A model generated the notes under the pieces. It was given only the letters and a program-made list of their open reading frames with translations, ran no database searches and was not told the DNA's origin. This document shows, piece after piece, positions 5,687 through 11,333 of a stretch of 11,333 nucleotides of DNA (the first letter of the stretch is position 1; every line of letters starts with the position of its first letter). The stretch spans positions 1 to 11,333 of the forward strand of contig JAVZHJ010000025.1 of NCBI GenBank assembly GCA_038998365.1, given 5' to 3'. The DNA is from JAVZGQ01 sp038998365 (GTDB lineage: Archaea > Aenigmatarchaeota > Aenigmatarchaeia > CG10238-14 > SCSR01). The translations under genes and the position numbers were made by a program.

Positions 5687-5853
5687 AATCTCACTACCCA
5701 TCATTTGTTTTATTCACAAAGATACACAAGCCTTTTAATGAAACTTTCCATGAGTTGGAATTCCCCACTTTATTTAATCTGGAAATTTCGGAAATCTACT
5801 CCCAAAAGAAGTAAATAAAGTATATTAACAATTCTTTTTTGAAAAAGAGTGTG
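5687..5853. promoter_or_regulatory. Intergenic region with inverted repeat and TATA box upstream of LAGLIDADG gene
   Basis: The longest gap in the window. It holds a perfect 10-base inverted repeat, ACTTTATTTA at 5767-5776 and TAAATAAAGT at 5812-5821, 35 bases apart. Two short palindromes are present: GGAATTCC (5757-5764) and, inside the repeat, GAAATTTC (5782-5789). The right arm abuts TATATTA at 5821-5827, a TATA-like element 27-30 bases before the GTG/ATG starts at 5851/5854. A regulator bound to the repeat could block the promoter. It may instead be a chance result of AT-rich DNA. Confidence 0.4.
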
Positions 5854-6768
5854 ATGGAAATAAACTACGAAATAATGCCTTACGAGCCACAAGTACCTTT
5901 AAAAAATTATTTGTTAAATTTAGTTAGTCCAAATGATAGCAAAGAAAATTCCATCTATCTTAGAAATGTGGAAAGTTTTATAAAAGAAATTTGGAACGAA
6001 ATCGTAGAAATGAATTGGAGAAAATTAAATGTAAGGGAGTTAATTCCAAAGGAATTGGGAATTTCGTGTAGCATTTTTTATGCTCATAAAAATGGTAGAA
6101 AATCTATTTCCATTCAATTATTATTTAAATTATTAAAATTGTGGGAAAAGTACTGTAACAAATCGAATGACCAAGTTAAACAAAAATGGGATGAAATTTT
6201 TAATTCAAACAAAATAAGTGAGAAAAATAAACAGCAATTGGAACTAATCCTAAGCCCCTTGATTAAAAATTTGTTCGGGATTAATGTCCCCATTTTTATA
6301 GGATATGGTAATGGATATAGAATACAATTTGGGAACAAGCCTATCCATAGATTTTTAACGAAGGTGTTAAAAATAAAAACAGGCGAAGTCCCGAGGTTTA
6401 TTAAAAAATTAGATGAAGCAAATAAAAGATATTTTCTTATGGGAATTTTTGATTCTGAGGGATGTGTGAGTAAAAGTAGAAACAGATTGATAATATCCCA
6501 AGCAAAACTTTCTTTCCTAGAAGAAATAATTGAATTATTAAATGAAATGAATATTTATCCCAATGGTCCAACATTCCATAAAACAAAACTTGGAGTATGG
6601 TATGAGGTAAGAGTAGAAAGTAAAGAGGAATTTCTTAAATTTGCAAAAAATATAGGTTCTAATCATGTAGAAAAATTTAAATTGCTTCAAATGTGGGTGA
6701 ATAAAATTGAAAATCGGGATGGCCGATCTTCCTCTTCATTTGGGGATTGCCCCAAAATGGCTATTTGA
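5854..6768 (+). CDS. LAGLIDADG homing-endonuclease-like protein with possible helix-turn-helix
   Basis: A 304-residue protein. Residues about 58-97 hold a possible DNA-binding helix-turn-helix, including ELGISCSIFYAHKNGRKSIS. Residues 145-185 (GINVPIFIGYGNGYRIQFGN... FLTKVLKI) look like the back half of a first LAGLIDADG domain with its motif missing. The second domain is complete: YFLMGIFDSEGCVSKSRNR, with motif residues 195-203 and the catalytic-position acid E202 present, then a strand-helix pattern ending in SNHVEKFKLLQMWVNK. The last 20 residues are overprinted on the DUF763 gene and do not look like family sequence. In-frame TTG 5839 and GTG 5851 are other possible starts. Leucine codon use differs from neighbours (14 TTA of 31 by hand count). 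It may be a free-standing homing endonuclease or a domesticated DNA-binding protein. Confidence 0.82.
   Translation: MEINYEIMPYEPQVPLKNYLLNLVSPNDSKENSIYLRNVESFIKEIWNEIVEMNWRKLNVRELIPKELGISCSIFYAHKNGRKSISIQLLFKLLKLWEKYCNKSNDQVKQKWDEIFNSNKISEKNKQQLELILSPLIKNLFGINVPIFIGYGNGYRIQFGNKPIHRFLTKVLKIKTGEVPRFIKKLDEANKRYFLMGIFDSEGCVSKSRNRLIISQAKLSFLEEIIELLNEMNIYPNGPTFHKTKLGVWYEVRVESKEEFLKFAKNIGSNHVEKFKLLQMWVNKIENRDGRSSSSFGDCPKMAI
6695..6700 (+). promoter_or_regulatory. Shine-Dalgarno site for DUF763 gene, inside the LAGLIDADG coding region
   Basis: GGGTGA lies six bases before the TTG at 6707. It is encoded in the LAGLIDADG gene (in the codons for W-V-N), so the upstream gene carries the signal for the next. 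It supports the TTG start, which also matches the known N-terminus of DUF763 proteins. Confidence 0.55.
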
Positions 6769-7780
6769 AAGAATGGTTAAATTGAGCAAGAGTGTTACAG
6801 AAATTATTATCCTAGAATATGGTAAAGATAATTTTTTAAGAAAGATATCAGATCCATTCTGGTTTCAAGCTTTTGCATGTGTGCTCGGTTGGGACTTTCA
6901 TTCAAGCGGGTGCACTACTGTAACTTTAGGAGCATTAAAAGAAGCGAACTTGAAAGAATTTGGGATTGCTGTTCTTGGTGGCAAGGGTAAAGCCAGCAGA
7001 AAAACTCCTCAAGAAATTGAAGCTTTGGCCGAAGAGTTTTCTTTCAGCGACAAAAAAATTGAAGAACTGAAGAAAGTAAGCAAGCTGGTAGCAAAAATTG
7101 ACAATGTTGCCTTGCAAGATGGTTTTCAACTTTACCACCATTCTTTTATCGTGACCGAAGAAGGAAATTGGGCTGTGATTCAGCAAGGCATGAATTTGGA
7201 AAATAAATATGCTAGGCGTTACCATTGGCTTTCTGAAAAAGTTAAGTCTTTCGTGAATGAGCCGCACTTAGCAATTTGTTGTGACATCAAAAGCAAGCCT
7301 TTGAACATGGTTGCTGAAGAAAGTGAAGAAGCGAGAAAGTGTTCTGTTGATTTGGTTAATGATAATCCAATCCACTTGAAAAAATATCTTGTTCCCAGCA
7401 AAGAACAAAAAACAATTTTCAAGTACTTGCGAATGCCTGCAAAGCACGAAATTGAGCTTGATAACTACAAGGCTCTACAAAAAGCTTTCGAGCAACAGCC
7501 AAAAAATTATGAAGAGCTCTTGCAAATTAAAGGCATAGGCCCAAAAACAGTTAGAGCTTTAGCTTTGATAAGCAATTTAGTTTATGGTGCTGAGCTCAGT
7601 TGGCGCGACCCTGTTAACTACTCTTTTGCTCATGGAGGCAAAGACGGTCATCCTTATCCTGTTGATAGAAAAACTTACGATGAATCGATTCGGTTGCTTC
7701 AGGAAGCTGTGCAGCAAGCAAAGCTTGGTCGGAGAGAAAAAATGGAAGCAATAAAAAGATTAAACTCCTTTTTAAAATAA
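6707..7780 (+). CDS. DUF763 protein (COG1415) with helix-hairpin-helix motif
   Basis: A 357-residue member of the uncharacterised DUF763 family of archaea and some thermophilic bacteria. Family hallmarks run the full length: GMADLPLHLG and APKWLFERM at 4-23, SDPFWFQAFACVLGWDFHSSG at 48-68, GGKGKASRKTP at 91-101, DNVALQDG and LYHH at 132-145, QQGMN at 159-163, ARRYHW at 169-174. The C-terminal part has a helix-hairpin-helix, LLQIKGIGPKTVRALALI at 271-288, a common non-specific DNA-binding motif, followed by FAHGGKDGHPYPVDRKTYD. The biochemical role is unknown; DNA or RNA binding is inferred from the HhH. It begins with TTG inside the LAGLIDADG gene, overlapping it by 62 bases in another frame, and ends 37 bases before eL19. 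It appears intact. Confidence 0.88.
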   Translation: MKIGMADLPLHLGIAPKWLFERMVKLSKSVTEIIILEYGKDNFLRKISDPFWFQAFACVLGWDFHSSGCTTVTLGALKEANLKEFGIAVLGGKGKASRKTPQEIEALAEEFSFSDKKIEELKKVSKLVAKIDNVALQDGFQLYHHSFIVTEEGNWAVIQQGMNLENKYARRYHWLSEKVKSFVNEPHLAICCDIKSKPLNMVAEESEEARKCSVDLVNDNPIHLKKYLVPSKEQKTIFKYLRMPAKHEIELDNYKALQKAFEQQPKNYEELLQIKGIGPKTVRALALISNLVYGAELSWRDPVNYSFAHGGKDGHPYPVDRKTYDESIRLLQEAVQQAKLGRREKMEAIKRLNSFLK

Positions 7781-7817
7781 TTAATTATTTGAGTTACTAA
7801 TATAGTTGGTAGGTAGC

Positions 7818-8240
7818 ATGTCAAGCTTACAGAAGAAGTTAGCTGCGAAAATATTGAAAGTTGGCAAAAGCAGAATTTGGTTAGACCCGAGCAAGCAGAA
7901 AGACATAGAAGCTGCAATAACAAAAGCCGATGTTAGAAAGCTCATACAAAAAGGCTACATTAAAGCTTTGCCCGAAAAGGTTCATAAACCAAAAGAAGAA
8001 AGAAGGAAGAAAAGAGGACCAGGAAGCAAGAAAGGTGCCAAAGGAGCTATAATACCCAAAAAGAGGAAGTGGATTTCAACCGTAAGACCTTTAAGGGAAA
8101 TGCTGAAAGATTTGAGGGATCAAGGAAAAATTGATAAAGCAACTTATCACAAACTATACAAGCTTGTGAAGGGAGGAATGTTTAGAAGCAGAAGCCACTT
8201 GAGAATTTATTTGGAGCAGCACGATTTGCTTAAGAAGTGA
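7818..8240 (+). CDS. Large ribosomal subunit protein eL19 (L19e)
   Basis: A 140-residue archaeal/eukaryotic large-subunit protein. It opens with SLQKKLAAKILKVGKSRIWLDP, continues with a basic helix-linker stretch RRKKRGPGSKKGAKGA around 62-77, and ends with KWISTVRPLREMLKDLRDQGKID and the conserved YHKLYKLVKGGMFRSRSHLRIYL. The ATG at 7818 is preferred; a TTG four codons earlier overlaps the GGTAGGT that probably serves as the Shine-Dalgarno site. A 37-base AT-rich gap after DUF763 could hold a promoter (AATTATTT near 7781-7790), so it may be read both with DUF763 and on its own. Its normal partner eL32 is separated from it by the two inserted genes. Confidence 0.95.
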   Translation: MSSLQKKLAAKILKVGKSRIWLDPSKQKDIEAAITKADVRKLIQKGYIKALPEKVHKPKEERRKKRGPGSKKGAKGAIIPKKRKWISTVRPLREMLKDLRDQGKIDKATYHKLYKLVKGGMFRSRSHLRIYLEQHDLLKK

Positions 8241-8245
8241 TTTTT

Positions 8246-8761
8246 ATGAAACTTAGCCCAACTTACAAGATGCCTTTCAAGAGAAGAAGGCTTGGCAAAA
8301 CTGATTACAAAAAAAGGTTAAGGCTTTTGCTTTCCAATAAACCTAGACTTGTGGTCAGGAAAAGCTTGAACTACATTTTGGCTCAAGTGATTGAATTCTC
8401 CAAGCAAGGAGATAAAACCTTGGTTTCAGCAAGCTCTAAAGAATTGAAAAAGCTTGGGTGGAATTTTGCTTGCGATAACTTACCAGCAGCTTACTTGACA
8501 GGCTTGCTTATTGGCAAAAAGGCTTTAGCGAAAGGGATAAAAGAAGCTATTTTGGATTCAGGCCTTTATGCTTCAACAAAAGGCAACAGGATTTTTGCTG
8601 TTGTTAAAGGGGCAAGAGATGCTGGTCTTGATGTTCCTGTTGAAGAAGAAATCTTGCCAACAGAAGAAAGAATTAAAGGTTTACACATAGCAAGCTATCT
8701 GGAAAAATTTAAATCTTTGCCAGAGAAATTTGAAGAAATTAAGAAAAAGATAAGTGGTTGA
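8246..8761 (+). CDS. Large ribosomal subunit protein uL18 (L18)
   Basis: A 171-residue archaeal uL18, which binds 5S rRNA together with uL5 in the central protuberance. Visible are PFKRRRLGKTDYKKRLRLLLSNKPRLVVRKS at the N-terminus, the strand-helix core ILAQVIEFSKQGDKTLVSASSKEL, then NLPAAYLTGLLIGKKAL and the archaeal-type C-terminal half AVVKGARDAGLDVP, ILPTEERIKGLHIASYLEKF. The ATG at 8246 is chosen because GTGAT (8237-8241), overlapping the eL19 stop, sits four bases ahead. The stop is separated from the uS5 ATG by one base, so the two are translationally linked. Confidence 0.95.
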   Translation: MKLSPTYKMPFKRRRLGKTDYKKRLRLLLSNKPRLVVRKSLNYILAQVIEFSKQGDKTLVSASSKELKKLGWNFACDNLPAAYLTGLLIGKKALAKGIKEAILDSGLYASTKGNRIFAVVKGARDAGLDVPVEEEILPTEERIKGLHIASYLEKFKSLPEKFEEIKKKISG

Positions 8762-8762
8762 A

Positions 8763-9545
8763 ATGGTGGAAAAAAAGGAAGAAGAGAAAGAAGAAGTGCA
8801 AGAAGCAGTGCAAACTTCGCCTGAAGAAGTCAAAGAAATAGAGAAAGTGCCAACAGAAGAAGAAGTTCCTATTGGTGAGGAAATAAAAGTAGCAATTCCA
8901 AGCCCACTTGAAAAATGGCAACCAAGAACAAGCTTAGGTAGAGAAGTTTTTGAAGGTAAAATTTCTGACATAGAAGAAATTTTTAAGCAAGGGAAGATAA
9001 TTAGAGAGCCGGAAATAGTTGATAAACTTTTGCCAAATTTGAAAAACGAAATAATTTTGATAGGAAGGAGAACAGGAAAGGGTGGGGGAGCTCAAAGAAT
9101 TCCTGTGAGGATAACTGCAACCATGACAAAATCTGGAAGGAGATTCAGAAGCTCTGCTTTTTCTGTTGTTGGAAATGAGGATGGGATTGTTGGCATAGGC
9201 AAAGGTACAGCAGTTGAGCCTAGAGATGCCATAGCAAAATCCATACAAAAAGCTAAGCTTAATTTGATCAAAATCAAGCGTGGCTGTGGAAGCTGGGAAT
9301 GTGGTTGTGGTGAAGAGCATTCTATTCCATTCAAAGTTGAAGGCAAAAGTGGCTCTGTAAGAGTTGTGCTTATGCCTGCCCCTAAAGGCGTTGGTTTAGT
9401 TGCTGATGATGAATCAAAGAAGATCTTGAGGCTTGCTGGAATAAAAGATGTTTGGGTCAAGACTTTCGGAAACACGAGCATGAGGATGAACTTGATAACA
9501 GCAATTTACAATGCTTTGAAGAGGCTTTATATTTACGAGAGGTGA
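8763..9545 (+). CDS. Small ribosomal subunit protein uS5 (S5) with acidic N-terminal extension
   Basis: A 260-residue uS5, which lies at the mRNA entry side of the small subunit and affects decoding fidelity. The core begins near W52-QPRTSLGREV and includes ILIGRRTGKGGGAQRIPVR, then SAFSVVGNEDGIVGIGKG, the archaeal/eukaryotic RGCGSWECGCGEEHSIPF at 173-190, and the C-terminal domain VVLMPAPKGVGLVADDESKKIL with KTFGNTSMRMNLI. The first about 40 residues are dominated by Glu, Lys and Val and look disordered, making it longer than usual archaeal uS5. The ATG at 8763 is preferred over a GTG at 8754, since GTGGTTGA just upstream can act as the ribosome-binding site. The stop lies in the Shine-Dalgarno site of uL30. 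Confidence 0.95.
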   Translation: MVEKKEEEKEEVQEAVQTSPEEVKEIEKVPTEEEVPIGEEIKVAIPSPLEKWQPRTSLGREVFEGKISDIEEIFKQGKIIREPEIVDKLLPNLKNEIILIGRRTGKGGGAQRIPVRITATMTKSGRRFRSSAFSVVGNEDGIVGIGKGTAVEPRDAIAKSIQKAKLNLIKIKRGCGSWECGCGEEHSIPFKVEGKSGSVRVVLMPAPKGVGLVADDESKKILRLAGIKDVWVKTFGNTSMRMNLITAIYNALKRLYIYER

Positions 9546-9549
9546 GACG

Positions 9550-10008
9550 ATGTTTGCCGTCATCAGGATAAGGGGTGAAGCTGGTTTGAGCAAAGAGATA
9601 AGGGATACTTTAAAAATGCTAAGGTTAAAAAATCCAAACAATTGTGTTATTGTGCCGGAAACTGAGAGCTACAAAGGAATGCTTCAAAAGTGTAAAGATG
9701 TTTGCACTTGGGGGGAAGTAGATAAAGCTACTCTAGTGAAACTTTTGCAAAAAAGGTTAAGAGCTGAAGGAGAAAAAAGAGTTGATGAAAAAATGCTTAA
9801 AGAGATCACAAGCTTCAACAATTTTGAAGAATTTGCAGATGCTTTGCTTTCTGGCAAGGCTAAGCTGAAAGATTTTCAGAAGCTCAAGCCTGTTTTCAGG
9901 CTCACGCCACCCAGCAAAGGTTTTAAGTCTGTGAAAGAAGCTTGGCCGAAAGGTGATTTAGGATATAGAGGAAAAGAGATAAATGAGTTGCTTGAAAGGA
10001 TGATTTGA
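9550..10008 (+). CDS. Large ribosomal subunit protein uL30 (L30)
   Basis: A 152-residue archaeal-type uL30, longer than the about 60-residue bacterial form. The N-terminal fold FAVIRIRGEAGLSKEIRDTLKMLRL is followed by NNCVIVPETESYKGMLQKCKDV and TWGEVDKATLVKLLQKR, then the archaeal C-terminal extension with LKPVFRLTPPSKGFKSVKEAW and GYRGKEINELLERMI. AGGTGA (9540-9545), containing the uS5 stop, lies four bases before the ATG. The stop is directly followed by the ATG of uL15. Position and order match the standard archaeal cluster. Confidence 0.95.
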   Translation: MFAVIRIRGEAGLSKEIRDTLKMLRLKNPNNCVIVPETESYKGMLQKCKDVCTWGEVDKATLVKLLQKRLRAEGEKRVDEKMLKEITSFNNFEEFADALLSGKAKLKDFQKLKPVFRLTPPSKGFKSVKEAWPKGDLGYRGKEINELLERMI

Positions 10009-10413
10009 ATGGTTGTGAAAAAAGAAAAGAAGCATAGGAAGTTCAGAGGTAAAAGAACTTATCATGGTAGCCATAAGAAAGCAAGAGGTGGAGGAAATAG
10101 AGGCGGGAGAGGAAAAGCTGGTTTTCACAAGCACAAGTGGAGCTATGTGGTTAAATATGAGCCAGAACACTTTGGAAAAACAGGCTTCAAGCCACCAAAA
10201 CAAAAAGAAATCAAATCGATAAATCTTGGTGAATTGGAGAGAATTGCAAAAGAGAAGAATTTGGAAAAGATAAATGTTATGGAGCTTGGTTATGAGAAAG
10301 TTTTGGGTGAAGGCAAAATTTCTAAGCCCTTAACCATAGAAGCAAAATTCTTCTCAAAAAAAGCTGAAAAGAAAATTGAAGAAGCTGGTGGGAAAGCCGT
10401 GAAGATTGAGTGA
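10009..10413 (+). CDS. Large ribosomal subunit protein uL15 (L15)
   Basis: A 134-residue uL15. The N-terminal tail is rich in Lys, Arg and Gly (KKHRKFRGKRTYHGSHKK, ARGGGNRGGRGKAGFHKHKW), which in the family threads through 23S rRNA; the C-terminal globular part follows with HFGKTGFKPP, INLGELERIA, a strand ending GYEKVLGEGK, and FSKKAEKKIEEAGGKAV. It is slightly short for an archaeal uL15. The ATG follows the uL30 stop without a gap; AGGATGAT just upstream is the likely Shine-Dalgarno site. Its TGA stop forms part of the ribosome-binding site of the following small gene. Confidence 0.94.
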   Translation: MVVKKEKKHRKFRGKRTYHGSHKKARGGGNRGGRGKAGFHKHKWSYVVKYEPEHFGKTGFKPPKQKEIKSINLGELERIAKEKNLEKINVMELGYEKVLGEGKISKPLTIEAKFFSKKAEKKIEEAGGKAVKIE

Positions 10414-10418
10414 AGAAT

Positions 10419-10616
10419 ATGGCTATGGAATTGAAAATTTTAGATGAGATAGAAAATTTGGTTGAAAAAATCAAAAAATATAGTTTGTTGGGGAAAAGGA
10501 GCATTGAATTTAATGTTGAAGGTAAGTGTTATAAATTTATTTTAGAAGATGTGAAGCCTGATGAAAACGGGAAATTGATTTTGATATATCGACAAGAAAA
10601 ACCAGAAGTGGTTTGA
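10419..10616 (+). CDS. Small unknown protein (65 residues) between uL15 and secY
   Basis: An unrecognised small protein. The N-terminal half (MELKILDEIENLVEKIKKYSLLG) should form an amphipathic helix; the rest alternates strands (SIEFNVEGKCYKFILED, then KLILIYRQE), suggesting a compact alpha-beta fold. There is no membrane segment, signal or metal-binding motif. GAGTGA, which holds the uL15 stop, lies five bases before the ATG at 10419; a second ATG at 10425 is possible. Its TGA stop overlaps the secY ATG by one base (TGATG), so it is probably translated together with secY. Conserved ribosome-binding signals and tight packing argue that it is a real gene. In most archaea uL15 and secY are adjacent. 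Confidence 0.7.
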   Translation: MAMELKILDEIENLVEKIKKYSLLGKRSIEFNVEGKCYKFILEDVKPDENGKLILIYRQEKPEVV

Positions 10617-11333
10617 TGGAAGAAAAACAAAGCTTTGACAAAAAAATAGCAAGGTTTTTGCCAAGTGTGAAGAAACCAACTTACCAGCTTCCTTTCAACA
10701 CCAAGCTGAAGTGGACCGGTTTTGCTTTGCTTATGTACTTAGCCTTGTCTTACGTCACGATTTACGGAGTTGAAAAAACTTCTTATGAATATTTTAGATT
10801 TTATGAAATTGTTCTTGGTTCAAAGTTCGGGAGCGTGATGACTTTAGGCATAGGTCCTATAGTAACAGGTGGGATAATTTTGCAGCTCTTGGTCGGAGCC
10901 AAGATAATAAATTGGGACACGACAAAAGAAGAAGATAGGAGAAAATTCCAAACTTGGAGCAAATTTTTAGCTTTGTTGTTTTGTTTTATCGAAGCAGCGG
11001 GCTTGGTCATGGCAAGAGCTTTGCCCATAGCTGGCGATTTCACTGTAGCAGTTCTTGTGATGGCTCAACTTGCAGCTGGTGGTGTGATAGCTCTGCTTTT
11101 GGACGAGCTTGTGAGCAAGTGGGGCTTTGGTTCTGGAATAAGCCTTTTCATAGCAGCTGGAGTTGCAAACCAAATCTTGATCAGAATTTTTTCACCTTTA
11201 GCTGTAACTTGCGTGGCTGGTAATTTTAACCCTTGTATCCCAAGCTCTGAACAGCAGCCTGCTGGACTGATTTGGCAGTTTTTCATAAATTCTTTCGCAG
11301 GAAAAACCACAGAAGCGTTGCTTGCTGCTTTGC
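10616..11333 (+). CDS. secY: Protein translocase subunit SecY (N-terminal part, cut by window end)
   Basis: The first 239 residues of the channel-forming subunit of the Sec61/SecYEG translocon in the cytoplasmic membrane. The frame is open to the last base, so the rest lies outside. A cytoplasmic N-terminus with LPFNTKLKWTG is followed by a first membrane helix (about 34-51), then the plug region and the conserved LGIGPIVTGGIILQLLVG (77-94), EDRRKFQ (106-112), a helix around 115-133, another around 141-162, and GFGSGISLFIAAGVANQI (170-187) of the central helices. The ATG overlaps the preceding stop (TGATG); GTGG a few bases earlier may serve for ribosome binding. Its place after uL15 is the usual archaeal and bacterial one. 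Confidence 0.95.
   Translation, partial: MEEKQSFDKKIARFLPSVKKPTYQLPFNTKLKWTGFALLMYLALSYVTIYGVEKTSYEYFRFYEIVLGSKFGSVMTLGIGPIVTGGIILQLLVGAKIINWDTTKEEDRRKFQTWSKFLALLFCFIEAAGLVMARALPIAGDFTVAVLVMAQLAAGGVIALLLDELVSKWGFGSGISLFIAAGVANQILIRIFSPLAVTCVAGNFNPCIPSSEQQPAGLIWQFFINSFAGKTTEALLAAL

Noticed and set aside
5687..6780. Intron or intein carrying the LAGLIDADG gene within DUF763 or eL32
   Set aside because: Both eL32 and DUF763 are complete at the joint, and no splice blocks or split reading frame are visible, so the gene is free-standing.
8934..9481. Long minus-strand open frames across uS5
   Set aside because: They mirror the well-conserved uS5 core; the translations match no family I recognise and have no promoter or ribosome-binding signal.
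10954..11223. Plus-strand open frame within the last 400 bases
   Set aside because: It is out of frame with secY, whose conserved sequence covers this stretch and runs open to the window end; the alternative translation is rich in Ser, Cys and Trp and looks random.
1..11333. CRISPR array, insertion sequence or toxin-antitoxin pair
   Set aside because: No regularly spaced repeats, transposase motifs or paired small toxin genes were seen on either strand.

Overview
The window comes from an archaeon with AT-rich, tightly packed DNA. Evidence for Archaea is the archaeal/eukaryotic-type ribosomal proteins eL32 and eL19, archaeal forms of uS8, uL6, uL18, uS5, uL30 and uL15, an archaeal SecY, a geranylgeranylglyceryl phosphate (GGGP) synthase for ether lipids, a DUF763 protein, and a tRNA gene without an encoded CCA end. 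Very short gaps, short ribosomal proteins and unusual gene order suggest a small-genome lineage (DPANN-like), but the exact lineage cannot be read from this sequence.

Left part (1-3213). The window opens in the 3' end of an unrecognised gene, followed by a HIT-family nucleotide hydrolase that converges on a HAD phosphatase; their stop codons overlap. Next come a tRNA-Gly(UCC) gene and a minus-strand pair, a radical SAM protein followed by GGGP synthase.

Middle and right part (3214-11333). This is an interrupted spc-type ribosomal protein cluster, all on the plus strand: uS8, uL6, [minus-strand arginase-fold-like protein, plus-strand NUDIX hydrolase], eL32, [LAGLIDADG homing-endonuclease-like protein with a possible helix-turn-helix, DUF763 protein], eL19, uL18, uS5, uL30, uL15, [65-residue unknown protein], secY (cut by the window end). 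The order of the ribosomal genes is the usual archaeal one, but foreign genes sit at three joints, and uS14/uL5 are not upstream of uS8.

Expression signals fall into two classes. Genes that begin a transcription unit tend to have a TATA-like box about 26-30 bases before the start codon and no Shine-Dalgarno site, as for leaderless mRNAs. Genes inside units have a GGTGA-like Shine-Dalgarno site, often containing the stop codon of the gene before. This pattern was used to choose several starts.

The most unusual locus is 5687-6768: a LAGLIDADG protein with its own promoter-like sequence and a long-arm inverted repeat upstream. Its last 20 codons are overprinted on the start of the DUF763 gene, whose ribosome-binding site it carries.
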